NCBI GenBank assembly: GCA_964630235.1
Contig: CAZVUO010000005.1
Span: 62,001 to 126,000, forward strand
Length of the DNA: 64,000 nt
From: JBFLYH01 sp964630235
GTDB lineage: Bacteria > Oederibacteriota > JAAXVQ01 > JAUVAV01
Reading direction: 5' to 3'
The notes below the pieces were generated by a model. It was not told where the DNA came from and did not search any database. It saw only the letters and a program-made list of their open reading frames with translations. Shown here piece by piece: positions 26,407-34,895 of the stretch (positions are counted from its first letter, which is position 1; each line of letters starts with the position of its first letter). A program made the translations under genes and the position numbers.

Positions 26407-27300
26407 ATGGGTACGGCAGTTGGTGTCGGGACGAGTCACAGTAAGAGCAAGTTACCGACCTACCATTTTCAAAATAAAGTTGCTGTAAATAACCAAGATT
26501 ATTATTTTAAAGATAGTTTTAAATATAAAATCGGTGGCGGATTTTCAGCCGAGGTTATCCACCATCCGGGAGATAAATTTATCGAAGCGGGCATCATCGA
26601 AAAAGTCCAAAAAGAATTGAGTTATGTTGCGATAATGGCATTCCGGAAGGAAATGGACGAGATCGATACGTATGTTCCGCAGAACGTTATTTCGAAAAAT
26701 GCCATATGGGTCGATTGGTTGGTAATCGTAAGAAAGAATAAAATCCCAGTCGCTTTTGGTTCTGCCACCTACTTGACTCCCTTTTTGCTCTACCTAAGTA
26801 GTGCCATGGTTTTACCGGTGGAGCAACCGACCGGCGTGGGAGTGTTGGCGAATGCTTTGTTGTGGAAATTGGCAGTAGAAGAAGCGGTTGCAAATGGTGT
26901 TGGCGCACCCGAAATCGTATGCCGGACCCACAATAAAAATGTTGCCAGCGTAATGCTCCATGTTTTGCGTGAAGTTAAAATCTCGACAGAAAACACAACA
27001 GATCTAGAAGAACAGAAAATATTTATTAAAACAGCGAATCATTTGAATTGTAATTACAATTTCAATACTGGGATTTCGTATAATGTTTATCCGGAAGGTC
27101 TTCCGTTTGGTACCAAGATCAGTAACGAAAGGATTAGCGAGGCATTTAAGGACATCGGCCCGAGTGATGCCTGCTATATTTCCGGAAAATTAAATTCTAA
27201 TTTTATAGAAAAATTACTCTCTAAGAAAGTAAGCGCGGACATTCCCGAGGAAAGTGAAGTACCCTATACACTTAATAATCTAATTCCGGTTTTTGTTTAA
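26407..27300 (+). CDS. GNAT-fold acyltransferase-like protein of unknown substrate
   Basis: A 297-aa soluble protein. The middle part reads as a GNAT core: strand VDWLVIVRKNKIPVAFGSA, an acyl-CoA-loop/helix TGVGVLANALLWKLAVEEAV resembling motif A, and CRTHNKNVASVMLHVL resembling the N-x-x-V motif B. Flanking N- and C-terminal segments (about 85 and 115 residues) are not recognisable. GNAT folds include acetyltransferases, N-acyl amino acid synthases and acyl-homoserine-lactone synthases; I cannot choose between them. ATG 26407 follows AAGGGGGGA at 26392-26400. The gene is AT-rich compared with its neighbours and precedes a methyltransferase and a multi-TM sensor kinase, suggesting a shared signalling role (inference). 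Confidence 0.5.
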   Translation: MGTAVGVGTSHSKSKLPTYHFQNKVAVNNQDYYFKDSFKYKIGGGFSAEVIHHPGDKFIEAGIIEKVQKELSYVAIMAFRKEMDEIDTYVPQNVISKNAIWVDWLVIVRKNKIPVAFGSATYLTPFLLYLSSAMVLPVEQPTGVGVLANALLWKLAVEEAVANGVGAPEIVCRTHNKNVASVMLHVLREVKISTENTTDLEEQKIFIKTANHLNCNYNFNTGISYNVYPEGLPFGTKISNERISEAFKDIGPSDACYISGKLNSNFIEKLLSKKVSADIPEESEVPYTLNNLIPVFV

Positions 27301-27357
27301 AACAACACCGAGATTATTATATATTTCAGGAATGAGGAGAGAATTGAATTTTTTATC

Positions 27358-28050
27358 ATGAATCGGCTGATTTGGAACTGGTATGCTTTCGTATATGATG
27401 CTGCGGTGTGCAATGGTTTGCCGTACCGAGAGGCGCTTACTGATATTGTTCAAATCATAAAATCCTACCTAAAAGAACTGAAAATAAACTCGCCGCACAT
27501 TCTTGATGCGTGTTGCGGGACAGGAAATTATATAAGGGAGCTAGAACGCCGGATACCAGAAAGTAACTTGGTTGGAATAGATTTTTCTGAATCGATGTTA
27601 AGGCGTGCAAGGAAAAAATGTCCGGAAGTTCAGTTTTATCAATCGACCATTGACGAGCAGCTACCTATACTACCAGCAGAGAGCTTAGATGTGGTTTTGA
27701 TGATCAACGCGCTATATACCTTGCCTCAAAAAAGGAAAGCGCTGGATGCCATGAGAAGGGTATTGCGCAAGGGTGGGGTGTTAATAATTTCGGACCCTAA
27801 AAAAGGAGCGAAATTAAGTGCGCTTTTAGCAGAACACTTTAGAAAAGGGAACTTGGTGGATAGGTTAAAAATGCCGTTGTTCATCTCGGCCGTTATATTC
27901 AGCGCGCTGCTTCAGTATGGTGCCAAAGAACCATTTATGGAGACTAATGCTTTGAAAGCGCTTATCATAGAAGCGGGTTTTAAAATTATGGCTACTCACT
28001 CTGTCTATGCTGGACAAAATCACCTATTGCTGGCCTGCCGGGAGAAATGA
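27358..28050 (+). CDS. Class I SAM-dependent methyltransferase
   Basis: A 230-aa Rossmann-type methyltransferase. Motif I is LDACCGTGNYIREL, the acidic loop after strand 2 is VGIDFSESML, and the later strands read LDVVLMINALYTLP and GGVLIISDPKKG. This resembles the UbiE/Methyltransf_11 group that acts on small molecules. A hydrophobic stretch near residue 175 (LFISAVIFSALLQYG) may bind a lipophilic substrate. The gene is AT-rich like its two neighbours. GAGGAGAG lies about 18 nt from the ATG, an unusually long spacing. The sensor-kinase gene begins 2 nt after its stop codon. Confidence 0.8.
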   Translation: MNRLIWNWYAFVYDAAVCNGLPYREALTDIVQIIKSYLKELKINSPHILDACCGTGNYIRELERRIPESNLVGIDFSESMLRRARKKCPEVQFYQSTIDEQLPILPAESLDVVLMINALYTLPQKRKALDAMRRVLRKGGVLIISDPKKGAKLSALLAEHFRKGNLVDRLKMPLFISAVIFSALLQYGAKEPFMETNALKALIIEAGFKIMATHSVYAGQNHLLLACREK

Positions 28051-28051
28051 A

Positions 28052-30223
28052 TTGTTGCACAAACATTTTCTACTCATCGCCTTCATCGATATACTGGTGG
28101 GGGGATACGTCTTTTTCAAGTCACCCAAAAAGCAAACTCACATCGCTTTTGGGGTGCTCACCTTAAATTTTGCTCTTTGGAATTGTGCTCTTTTTTTGTT
28201 ACTTAATTCGCAAACTCATTTTCAGACGATCATTTTGTTATTGGGAAGATTGGCATTTACAGCCGGTATGTTGGCCCCGGCGGCTCTGCTTCATTTTGCC
28301 ATGGCCTTTCCAAATAAAAGTATCTATTTAAAAGAAATGCTCCTTTTATATATTCCTGGCGGCGTCGCATTTCTTTTAACTTTAACACCACTGGTGATCA
28401 AAGATGTTAAGGTCCAGAGCTGGGGTTTAGAACCAGTTATAGGACCAGGCTATCTTTTTGTTATTTTGTATTTCGCACTATTTATCGGTTTGGCCATTTA
28501 TTGGATCATAAAAGAGTATCGGAATGCCGCGGGAATATCAAAATTGCAATGGCTCTATATCCTATTTGGATTGCCCATCCCCATTTTGCATGTGTTATTA
28601 ACCAATATCATTCTCCCGCTACTGGGGTTGAAAGAAATATATGTATTGGGTCCTTGGGCGACGGTTGAAATGGTCGGCCTTTTTGGCTACGCTATTTTAC
28701 GTTATCGATTACTTGATATAGAGATCATTATCAAAAGGACGACAGTATATTTTGGTTTGGTGATTATTATTACCAGTATTTATACTTTTGTTATTCTGAT
28801 TCCGCAGCAATTTATTCTGAACGCTGGTAACTCTAGACCGATTATTTTTATTATTATCGCTGCTGTCATTAGTGCGATCACAATGGTGCCGCTCAGGGAT
28901 TGGCTAGATAGCGTAACAGACAGGGTGTTTTTTCAAAGGAAATATGATTATTATCTCGTTTTGGAAAAATTAGCTCGCGAGTTGAACTCGGTTTTGAAAT
29001 TGTCGGAAATATTGAACGTGGTTTCGGCAACGCTTCTCAATGAGATGCATCTCAGAAATGTTGGGATTTATTTGCGTGAAAGATCCGATACAACCATATA
29101 CCTCTGTCACACGAAAGACGGCGAAACCGCAGACTTGCTACCCGAACAAATTGGTGAAGGAAATCCTCTTTTGGAGTATTTATTAGAAAAACGCCAGCTC
29201 ATAGAAACCGGTGAATTTCGTCATCAGTATGGCCATTTATATTCGGATGGCAAGATTGCAGATGAAAACAAATATCAAATTCAGAAAGAGTTGGATAAGA
29301 CTTTCCAAGCGGCATTGATCATTCCTTTAATACAGAAGAAGAACCTGATGGGTTTTATGGCACTGGGCGAAAAGAAATCCGGGGATTTATTTACTTCGCG
29401 TGATTTAAGCCTGCTTGAGACCCTGAGTAGTCAGATGACGACCGCTTTGGAAAATGTTCATCTTTATGATCAGATGATTGCTAACGAGCGCCTGACGGTG
29501 ATCGGGACCTTGGCCGCCGGGATCGCGCACGAGATTCGCAATCCGCTGGCTTCGATCAAGACTTTCATCCAGATGCTGCCGGAAAAGTACAACCAGGAGG
29601 ACTTTCGAACCCGGTTTCACACGGTTGTGGGTTCTGAGATAGACCGGCTATCCACCATTACCGCTGACCTGCTGACGTTCGCCCGGCCTTCGGCACCTAA
29701 GCTGGATACTTTGAACATGGACTATCTCATGGACAAAGTGAAAACCCTGATGGCCAGTCCGTTCCGCAAGAAGCAGATTGAGTTCAGCTGGAATCTCGCC
29801 CATCTGCCCAATATTCAAGCCGACCCCCAGCAGATCTTCCAGATCGTCCTGAATATCGTGATCAACTCGGTCCATGCATCGCACGAAAAAGGGCAAATCA
29901 AAGTGTACGGTGAGATCAAGGATCAGGCGCCCGGTCATCCGAGCGGCAAGGGGCTGTACATGCTGGTGACCATCGAGGATTTCGGCACGGGCATCAAGCG
30001 CAAGGATATGGTCAACCTGTTCCAGCCGTTTTTTACCACCAAGACCGAGGGCACGGGGCTGGGCCTGGCCACTTGCAAGCGCATTTTGGAAGCGCATCGC
30101 GGCGATATCTACATTGAATCCGAGGAAGGGAAGGGCACCAAGGTCACGATCATGCTGCCCACCAACCTGACCCAGGACGCGGTGATCATTCCCATTGCCG
30201 CTCCGATCCGGAAATTCGAGTAA
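28052..30223 (+). CDS. Multi-TM sensor histidine kinase with GAF domain
   Basis: A 723-aa membrane kinase. The N-terminal ~280 residues contain about eight to nine hydrophobic helices, like the 7TM/PrsK-type sensor regions. A GAF domain follows (about 315-475), then HisKA with the phospho-His in GIAHEIRNPLASIK, the N box IVINSVHA, and ATP-lid motifs DFGTGI, FFTTK and GTGLGLATC. No receiver is attached. TTG 28052, just after the methyltransferase stop, is chosen because GGGAGA lies 6 nt upstream. Base composition is AT-rich up to about 29,450 and GC-rich afterwards, so the kinase half looks native and the sensor half acquired. It may sense the product of the upstream enzymes (inference). Confidence 0.85.
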   Translation: MLHKHFLLIAFIDILVGGYVFFKSPKKQTHIAFGVLTLNFALWNCALFLLLNSQTHFQTIILLLGRLAFTAGMLAPAALLHFAMAFPNKSIYLKEMLLLYIPGGVAFLLTLTPLVIKDVKVQSWGLEPVIGPGYLFVILYFALFIGLAIYWIIKEYRNAAGISKLQWLYILFGLPIPILHVLLTNIILPLLGLKEIYVLGPWATVEMVGLFGYAILRYRLLDIEIIIKRTTVYFGLVIIITSIYTFVILIPQQFILNAGNSRPIIFIIIAAVISAITMVPLRDWLDSVTDRVFFQRKYDYYLVLEKLARELNSVLKLSEILNVVSATLLNEMHLRNVGIYLRERSDTTIYLCHTKDGETADLLPEQIGEGNPLLEYLLEKRQLIETGEFRHQYGHLYSDGKIADENKYQIQKELDKTFQAALIIPLIQKKNLMGFMALGEKKSGDLFTSRDLSLLETLSSQMTTALENVHLYDQMIANERLTVIGTLAAGIAHEIRNPLASIKTFIQMLPEKYNQEDFRTRFHTVVGSEIDRLSTITADLLTFARPSAPKLDTLNMDYLMDKVKTLMASPFRKKQIEFSWNLAHLPNIQADPQQIFQIVLNIVINSVHASHEKGQIKVYGEIKDQAPGHPSGKGLYMLVTIEDFGTGIKRKDMVNLFQPFFTTKTEGTGLGLATCKRILEAHRGDIYIESEEGKGTKVTIMLPTNLTQDAVIIPIAAPIRKFE

Positions 30224-30248
30224 CCGGCGCACCGCCGCACCTTGCCCC

Positions 30249-30290
30249 CAAGTGAATTCACTTGAAATTTAACCGGACCTCGATTATTTT
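30249..30290 (+). promoter_or_regulatory. Promoter with overlapping 16-bp palindromic operator, upstream of korA
   Basis: CAAGTGAATTCACTTG (30249-30264) is a perfect palindrome. It overlaps a -35 box TTGAAA (30262-30267), which is followed by a 17-bp spacer and TATTTT (30285-30290). This is the layout of a repressor site at a promoter. No candidate repressor is adjacent. Confidence 0.55.
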
Positions 30291-30316
30291 CTGTTCATCA
30301 CCGTTAAGAGGCGTCT

Positions 30317-32077
30317 ATGGATCCGAAGGCCTTTGATTACGTCATAACCATTGGCGGCGCGGCAGGGCAGGGCATGCAGACCCTGGGCGTGCTGCTGGCC
30401 AAAACCTTTCTCAAGCTGGGATATTGCCTTTCCACCTTGCAGTCCTACCAGTCGCGCATCCGCGGCGGACATAATTATTTCCAGCTGCGCATTTCCTCGA
30501 ACCCGGTTCACAGCCTGCGGCAGGGCACGGACCTGCTGGTCGCGTTGGACCAGAACACCATCGGCGAGCACTGCCGGGATCTAAGCCGCAGGGCGGTGGT
30601 GGTGTTCGACCAGGCCAAGATCAAGCCTGACGGCATCTGCGGGCAGGCTTTGGGACTGGATCTTAACCGTGTTTTTCCGCCAGCCAAGGAAAATGAGATC
30701 TTCGCCAATATTGTTTATTTGGGCATGCTGGCGGGCATGCTGGGGTGCCCGGCGGAGCCAGTGGAAACGCTCCTGGATGCGGCGTTTGGCAAGAAAGGGG
30801 AAGCGGTAATCGCCCAAAACCGGGCGGCATTCCGGGCTGGCCTGGGTTTTATCCAGGCGGAGAAAGCCTGGAAAAACCGTTTTTTGGCCCACGTTCCATC
30901 CCGGCCAGTGCCTTCGCTGGTGGTGCATGGCAACCAGGCCATTGCCCTGGGCGCGGCCGCGGCCGGCTGCCGCTTCTTTTCGGCCTACCCGATGACCCCC
31001 TCCACCAGTTTGTTCGAAACCGTGGCAGGTTTTGCCTCCCAAAGCGGCATCGTGGTGGAGCAGGCCGAGGACGAAGTGGCGGCCTTGAACATGGTGCTGG
31101 GCGCCAGTTACGCAGGCGTGCGGGCCATGACCGGGACATCGGGCGGCGGTTTCAGTTTGATGGTCGAGGCGCTGAGCCTGGCCGGAATGCTGGAGTGTCC
31201 GGCGGTCATTGTCAATGCCCAGCGGCCAGGGCCAGCCACTGGACTGCCTACACGCACCGAGCAGGCTGACCTGGAGTTCGTTATCCATGCCGGTCATGGG
31301 GAATTTCCCAGGGTGGTGCTGGCGCCCGGGAACCTGGAGGAATGCTTTTGGTTGACCGTGCGTGCCTTCAACTTGGCTGAGCGCTACCAGATTCCGGTCA
31401 TTTTGCTCACGGACCAGTATCTGGCAGATCTGTATGGAAATGTGAAGCCTTTTCAAGTAGAAAAAGTGAAGCGCGACCGCGGTTCGGTCGTTGTGCCCGA
31501 GGCATCCTATGCCCGGTACCGGCTTACGCCAAGCGGCATATCTCCACGGGCGTTCCCAGGAAAAGGTCCGGGAGTGGTTATTGCAGACAGCGACGAGCAC
31601 GCGGAAGATGGTCATTTGACCGAAGATCTGATGGTCAGGAACAAGATGAATGCCAAGCGGCTGGCCAAGTTCAAAGGTTTGCGCCGCGATGTGCTCAAAC
31701 CTTCGGTTTTTGGCACAGCCAAGGATAATTTGGTGATTTGCTGGGGATCCAGCCTGGGGCCATGCCTGGACGCGGTACGGAAATTGAGCGCGCAAGGGAA
31801 AAAGATCTCTTTAATGCACTTCTCCCAGCTTTGGCCTTTGGAGGAAGTCAAGTTGAAGACCTGGCTGGCGCCCTATAAGAACCTGGTGTGCGTGGAAGGG
31901 AACGCCGGCGGCCAGTTCAGCCGCCTGCTTCGCGCCGAAACTGGAATCCACGTGCACGCGAAAATCTTGCGCTCGGATGGAAGGCCTTTTTTGCAGGATG
32001 AGCTCGCGGCCCAGATACAAAACAAGCTCCGGCCTGCCGTACCCAGCCGCCGGCGGGCTGCCAGGAGGAAAAAATGA
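30317..32077 (+). CDS. korA: 2-oxoacid:ferredoxin oxidoreductase, fused gamma-alpha subunit
   Basis: A 586-aa subunit. Residues 1-190 form the gamma domain (GGAAGQGMQTLGVLLAK, SRIRGGHNYFQLRIS). From about 195 the alpha domain begins with GNQAIALGAAAAGCRFFSAY and includes QAEDEVAALNMVLGASYAG, TGTSGGGFSLMVEAL and QRPGPATGLPTRTEQADL. The enzyme oxidatively decarboxylates a 2-oxoacid (2-oxoglutarate most likely, by similarity to two-subunit KorAB) to acyl-CoA, reducing ferredoxin. It is linked to korB by an ATGA overlap. No ferredoxin-like delta subunit is encoded nearby. Confidence 0.9.
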   Translation: MDPKAFDYVITIGGAAGQGMQTLGVLLAKTFLKLGYCLSTLQSYQSRIRGGHNYFQLRISSNPVHSLRQGTDLLVALDQNTIGEHCRDLSRRAVVVFDQAKIKPDGICGQALGLDLNRVFPPAKENEIFANIVYLGMLAGMLGCPAEPVETLLDAAFGKKGEAVIAQNRAAFRAGLGFIQAEKAWKNRFLAHVPSRPVPSLVVHGNQAIALGAAAAGCRFFSAYPMTPSTSLFETVAGFASQSGIVVEQAEDEVAALNMVLGASYAGVRAMTGTSGGGFSLMVEALSLAGMLECPAVIVNAQRPGPATGLPTRTEQADLEFVIHAGHGEFPRVVLAPGNLEECFWLTVRAFNLAERYQIPVILLTDQYLADLYGNVKPFQVEKVKRDRGSVVVPEASYARYRLTPSGISPRAFPGKGPGVVIADSDEHAEDGHLTEDLMVRNKMNAKRLAKFKGLRRDVLKPSVFGTAKDNLVICWGSSLGPCLDAVRKLSAQGKKISLMHFSQLWPLEEVKLKTWLAPYKNLVCVEGNAGGQFSRLLRAETGIHVHAKILRSDGRPFLQDELAAQIQNKLRPAVPSRRRAARRKK

Positions 32078-32931
32078 CGACCTTGGCTGACTATCAAAGC
32101 CTAGCGCCGGCCTGGTGCCCTGGATGTGGCGACTTCGGGATTCTGCAAGCAGTGAAAAAGGCGCTCGTGGCGCTGGACAAAGCGCCGCATGAGGTGTTGA
32201 TCTGTTCGGGCATTGGACAAGCGGCCAAACTGCCGCATTACCTCCGGTGCAATGTTTTCAACGGCTTGCATGGCCGGGCCTTGCCAGCCGCGCAGGCTGC
32301 CAAGATCGCCAACCACCGTTTGACAGTGATAGCGGTTGGCGGAGATGGAGATATGTATGGCGAGGGCGGCAATCACTTTTTACATGCCTTGCGCAGGAAT
32401 TTAGATCTGACGCTGATCGTCCATGACAATAAAATATATGGATTAACCAAAGGGCAGGCCTCGCCTACCTCCGATCAGGGGGTAAAAACCAAGGTTCAAC
32501 CCCAAGGAGTTTTCAGCCGGCCGTTCAATCCCCTGACACTGGCGATCAGCCAGAATTGCGGTTTTGTCGCGCGGGGTTTTTCTGGAAAAACTGACCATTT
32601 GGCCGAGCTGATTACAGCTGCTGTGCACCATCAGGGTTTTTCACTAATTGATGTGCTTCAACCTTGCGTGTCTTTTAACAAAACCAATACGTATAGCTGG
32701 TATCAAGAGAGGCTGTATCATGTAAATGAAGAACCGAACTATAATCCCCAGAGTTGGCATCATGCTTTGGATAAGGCACTGGAGTGGGGCGACAGAATTC
32801 CCATTGGGATTCTTTATCAAGCGCCTGGCAAAGCTTACGACCAGAATTTTCCCCAATTGCAGGGAGAACCATTGGTTGATCAACTCGTTGATATTCCAAA
32901 GCTAAAAAGAATGATCAATCAATTTGCCTAA
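32074..32931 (+). CDS. korB: 2-oxoacid:ferredoxin oxidoreductase, beta subunit
   Basis: A 285-aa thiamine-diphosphate-binding subunit. CPGCGDFGILQAV starts the domain, the ThDP motif is VGGDGDMYGEGGNHFLHAL, and VHDNKIYGLTKGQASPTSDQG is the conserved Mg/substrate loop. Cysteines in the first motif are compatible with the 4Fe-4S cluster of this family. It pairs with the gamma-alpha subunit upstream. Base composition becomes more AT-rich in the second half, leading into an AT-rich intergenic region. Confidence 0.92.
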   Translation: MTTLADYQSLAPAWCPGCGDFGILQAVKKALVALDKAPHEVLICSGIGQAAKLPHYLRCNVFNGLHGRALPAAQAAKIANHRLTVIAVGGDGDMYGEGGNHFLHALRRNLDLTLIVHDNKIYGLTKGQASPTSDQGVKTKVQPQGVFSRPFNPLTLAISQNCGFVARGFSGKTDHLAELITAAVHHQGFSLIDVLQPCVSFNKTNTYSWYQERLYHVNEEPNYNPQSWHHALDKALEWGDRIPIGILYQAPGKAYDQNFPQLQGEPLVDQLVDIPKLKRMINQFA

Positions 32932-33079
32932 ATATATATGCACATCAAAATGTGCAAATTGCATTTATCAGTCCTAATTATAATCTTTAAAATCAACACA
33001 ATAGCTTAATCGCCTGCTAAATTCCCGGATTAGAAAACAGCACTTCATGGGTTTTCGTTTAATTTTATTGGTTAATAGT

Positions 33080-33142
33080 AACAAATTATTGTTAATAAGA
33101 AATACTATACAGGGTGCACTAATTAATGTACAATAATTTGTT
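33080..33142. promoter_or_regulatory. 13-bp inverted repeat, possible upstream activator site
   Basis: AACAAATTATTGT (33080-33092) and ACAATAATTTGTT (33130-33142) are exact reverse complements separated by 37 nt that include GTGCAC. The centre lies about 210 bp before the -12 element of the sigma54 promoter, a normal distance for an NtrC-type activator site. Confidence 0.5.
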
Positions 33143-33303
33143 CGGAATTTTTCCAGAAGATAAACACACCTTTTCAACAGGGCTGTGTTTCTATCGAAAT
33201 GGGAGCTCATACAAATTACAGTGGTCAACAGCGTTTCCGTATCAAAATGTGGGGTTTTGAAAATTAAAAAATATTTAGTTATTTTAATGGTTATCAACGC
33301 GAG

Positions 33304-33320
33304 TTGGCAAGATGCTTGCA
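33304..33320 (+). promoter_or_regulatory. Sigma54 promoter of the HD-GYP regulator gene
   Basis: TTGGCAAGATGCTTGCA matches the sigma54 consensus YTGGCACGRNNNTTGCW at every defined position except one (A for the second C). The GG and GC dinucleotides are at the required 10-bp spacing. The downstream gene starts 47 nt later at ATG 33367. Confidence 0.8.
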
Positions 33321-33366
33321 TATCTATATTCTGTCACTCACTTCGCTGACTCATTAGGAGCCCCAG

Positions 33367-34878
33367 ATGTCTCAAATATTAGTTGTTGATGACGAGAAAG
33401 GCATTCGCGAATCGTTGCATATCCTCCTGACCGACGAAGGCTACCAGATTGATACTGCTGCGGACGGCTTGGAAGCTCTGCATTTGCTGGAAAAGAAACA
33501 TTACGATCTGGTATTGACTGATCTGCGCATGCCCAATGTCAACGGCTTGTCCCTGCTTTCCCAGATCAAGGAGAAGTGGGACGAGAAGATACCCGTCATT
33601 TTGCTCACCTCCTGCAGTCATGTGGATACCGCCATTCAGGCCATTAAGGAAGGTGCCAGCGATTATATCGTAAAACCGTTCGAAGTGGATCATTTACGGG
33701 AATCGGTCCGTAAAGCCCTGACCAAAGAGCGCGAGAAAATGAGAGAGGCGATGAAAGCGCAGGAAGACTACGCCCGCCGCATGGAAAGCGCCAATCGCAA
33801 GCTTGATCACGCCATTTTCGAGCTTGCGGTCCTGCACGAGACCGGCAAAATGATCAATTCCACGCTGGATATACGGAAAATAGTTTCGATCATCCTGGAA
33901 ATGGCCCGTCAATCCGTGGGAGCGGACCGGGCCCGCGTGAAGCTGTATTACCGGGATTCCCAGCGCGACATGATGGACCTGGCGTACGCGGTGGACGAAA
34001 CCAATCACCGCCAATGGGAAGCCGTGGACGAGTACGCCGCGGCCTGGGTGAAACGGCGCGGCGAGGGCATTTTACTCGAGGACATCCAGAAAATCCCGGC
34101 CCAGGAATCCCAGCTGCTGACTTCCTCCGGGCTGGGTTCGCTGCTGGTCCTCCCGATCAAACGCAAAAGCGACATGATCGGGGTCATGATCCTCACCAAC
34201 CGGGCCGGGCACCGCAAATTCACGGAAGATGATTTTCAATTCCTGACCACACTGGTCAACCAGGCGTCCATCGCCATCGAAAACGCCCAGCTCTACGAGG
34301 AACTGCAAGGCCATTTCGCGGACACGATCCGCGCTCTGGTGACTGCCATGGAAGCCAAGGATGCCTACACCTACGGGCATTCGGACCGGGTCACGCAGTA
34401 TTCCCTGATGATCGGAAACCACCTGGGATTGACCGAGGCCGAGGTCCGGGAGCTGGAGTATACCGCGCTGCTCCATGATATCGGCAAAATCGGGATTGCC
34501 GAGGAAATTTTGCGCAAACCCGGGAAGCTGAACCCGCATGAATGGTCGGTGGTCAAGAAACATACCGTGCTGGGCAGTACCATTATCCGCCCCATTAAAT
34601 TTCTCAACCGCGGGGAGGCGAGCGTCCGGCATCACCACGAATGGTTCAACGGCAGCGGCTATCCCGACGGGTTGCGGGGAGAGGATATACCCCTCTTTGC
34701 CAGAATTATCGCCGTGGCCGACGCCTTTGACGCCATGATCAGCGAACGTCCGTACCGGTCCTGCCTGACCGAACAGGCCGCGATCGGGGAACTTAAACGG
34801 TGCGCCGGGGAGCAGTTCGATCCCACGGTTGTCGCCACATTCCTGCGCGCCCTGGAAGCGGCGCGCCAGACCGGATAA
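33367..34878 (+). CDS. Response regulator with GAF and HD-GYP domains
   Basis: A 503-aa protein. The receiver domain (1-120) has VDDEKG, the Asp in VLTDLRMPNVNG and KPFE. A coiled-coil linker leads to a GAF domain (about 150-310), then an HD-GYP phosphodiesterase domain. The metal motif is LLHDIGKIGI and the signature is HHHEWFNGSGYPDGL. HD-GYP proteins hydrolyse cyclic di-GMP, so phosphorylation probably tunes this second messenger. It has a sigma54 promoter upstream. The next gene, a receiver-kinase hybrid, begins 17 bp downstream and is probably co-transcribed. Confidence 0.93.
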   Translation: MSQILVVDDEKGIRESLHILLTDEGYQIDTAADGLEALHLLEKKHYDLVLTDLRMPNVNGLSLLSQIKEKWDEKIPVILLTSCSHVDTAIQAIKEGASDYIVKPFEVDHLRESVRKALTKEREKMREAMKAQEDYARRMESANRKLDHAIFELAVLHETGKMINSTLDIRKIVSIILEMARQSVGADRARVKLYYRDSQRDMMDLAYAVDETNHRQWEAVDEYAAAWVKRRGEGILLEDIQKIPAQESQLLTSSGLGSLLVLPIKRKSDMIGVMILTNRAGHRKFTEDDFQFLTTLVNQASIAIENAQLYEELQGHFADTIRALVTAMEAKDAYTYGHSDRVTQYSLMIGNHLGLTEAEVRELEYTALLHDIGKIGIAEEILRKPGKLNPHEWSVVKKHTVLGSTIIRPIKFLNRGEASVRHHHEWFNGSGYPDGLRGEDIPLFARIIAVADAFDAMISERPYRSCLTEQAAIGELKRCAGEQFDPTVVATFLRALEAARQTG

Positions 34879-34895
34879 AAAGAAGGGATTCCTTG

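Larger units (their letters stand above)
32932..33366 (+). other. AT-rich 435-bp regulatory region between korB and the HD-GYP gene
   Basis: No gene is supported. Just after the korB stop, TGCACAT-CAAA-ATGTGCA (32939-32956) is a perfect 7-bp hairpin, without a T-run. A 13-bp inverted repeat follows at 33080-33142 and a sigma54 promoter at 33304-33320; both are listed separately. AAACACA/TGTGTTT at 33162/33184 is a further short inverted pair. Confidence 0.6.
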
